DNA of 64,000 nt from Deltaproteobacteria bacterium (GTDB lineage: Bacteria; Desulfobacterota; DSM-4660; Desulfatiglandales; HGW-15): NCBI GenBank assembly GCA_019310525.1, contig JAFDEE010000010.1:1-64000 (forward strand). The letters are read 5' to 3'. Below are positions 63,647 to 64,000 of this stretch, one piece after another. The translations under genes were made by a program, and so were the position numbers. The number at the start of each line of letters is the position of its first letter. The stretch's first letter is position 1. The notes under the pieces were generated by a model that worked only from the letters and a program-made list of their open reading frames with translations, was not told where the DNA came from and searched no databases.

Positions 63647-64000
63647 ATGAATCCTTTAGCGCAGGAACTCAATAAGATCATTCAAGAAACCAATCCTTAC
63701 ATTTATGAGATGCTTTCTGATGTAGGGAAAAATTTATTCTTCCCTAAGGGAATCCTCACACAAAGCGCAGAAGCGAAGGAAAAGGCATACAGGTTCAACG
63801 CCACCATCGGGATGGCCACCGAGAAGGGCGACATCATGCATCTCCCGTCGGTCATGTCTATGATAAGGGGGCTGACTCCCCGTGAATCTCTCTCCTACGC
63901 CCCTTCCTTCGGGATCCCTTCCCTGCGAGAAACATGGCGCGACGCCCTCTTTCAGAAAAACCCCTCTTTGCGAGGAAAACCGATCAGCCTTCCCGTGGTG
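63647..64000 (+). CDS. Class I/II aminotransferase, N-terminal part (cut by window end)
   Basis: The reading frame starts at ATG 63647 (GGGAGG six bases upstream) and runs without a stop to the window end, 118 codons. Sequence such as NPYIYEMLSDVGKNLFFPKG and SAEAKEKAYRFNATIGMAT resembles the start of PLP-dependent aminotransferases of fold type I. The Lys for PLP lies beyond the window. The likely promoter is just upstream. The substrate is unknown. Confidence 0.75.
   Translation, partial: MNPLAQELNKIIQETNPYIYEMLSDVGKNLFFPKGILTQSAEAKEKAYRFNATIGMATEKGDIMHLPSVMSMIRGLTPRESLSYAPSFGIPSLRETWRDALFQKNPSLRGKPISLPVV

Overview
The window looks like chromosome of an anaerobic bacterium of the former Deltaproteobacteria (Desulfobacterota), probably a sulfate reducer or a syntrophic fatty-acid degrader. 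The support is indirect. It has pyruvate phosphate dikinase, a type-B succinate:quinone oxidoreductase (sdhCAB) joined to malate dehydrogenase and a class I fumarase, a carboxyltransferase subunit with no biotin domain, a B12-dependent acyl-CoA mutase with its MeaB chaperone, two acyl-CoA dehydrogenases, crotonase and two thiolases, an F0 cluster with both b and b' subunits, FmdB-type zinc ribbons, and a probable small selenoprotein. No rRNA, tRNA, CRISPR array, prophage or intact transposase gene was seen.

Layout. 1-1165: non-coding, repeat-rich DNA with an inverted-repeat structure around one small ORF. 1331-8136 (minus): a PHP-family protein, an ABC exporter with a transglutaminase-like protein, a second PHP protein and a BFN-family protein. 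8330-15221: PlsB acyltransferase converging on ppdK across a perfect terminator, then small proteins. 15569-18657: a two-component pair (Cache/PAS NarL-type kinase plus LuxR-type regulator). 19357-24098: a complete branched-chain amino acid (or aromatic/short acid) ABC importer, livJHMGF. 24617-32326: a C4-dicarboxylate block, carboxyltransferase-sdhCAB-mdh-fum. 32600-36794: an Old Yellow Enzyme-type reductase, a J-domain protein, RfbD, an FmdB zinc ribbon and the putative selenoprotein. 37015-39972: a large hybrid sensor kinase. 40331-43944: an F0-only ATP synthase operon. 44185-51634: PEBP-like and TIGR04076-like proteins, a cyclic-nucleotide-domain protein, a siroheme/heme/Moco cluster, a radical SAM protein and an rRNA methyltransferase with a separate RNA-binding protein. 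52507-63247 (minus): a butyryl/isobutyryl-CoA oxidation cluster. 63647-end: the start of an aminotransferase.

Two systems stand out. (i) The F0 operon encodes an ordinary 82-residue c subunit with the two-carboxylate Na+-type site (E32, E65, S66, T67, Y70). Directly upstream is a c-subunit protein of four fused hairpins, in which hairpins 1 and 4 keep both carboxylates and hairpins 2 and 3 have lost both (A/Q and N/Q). This predicts a hybrid rotor with fewer ions per turn, in the spirit of the Acetobacterium mixed ring but with a four-hairpin subunit. (ii) At 36603-36794 a one-helix membrane protein runs through an in-frame TGA that is followed at the right distance by a bacterial SECIS-like hairpin with loop AGGUU. 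It looks like a 63-residue selenoprotein.

The acyl-CoA mutase would usually be labelled methylmalonyl-CoA mutase. Its substrate-pocket residues are instead those of isobutyryl-CoA mutase (Phe91 and Gln209 in place of Tyr and Arg), which fits the neighbouring genes: isobutyryl-CoA to butyryl-CoA, then dehydrogenation, hydration and thiolysis. No 3-hydroxyacyl-CoA dehydrogenase is present here. Several families of short repeats are scattered between genes across the whole window.
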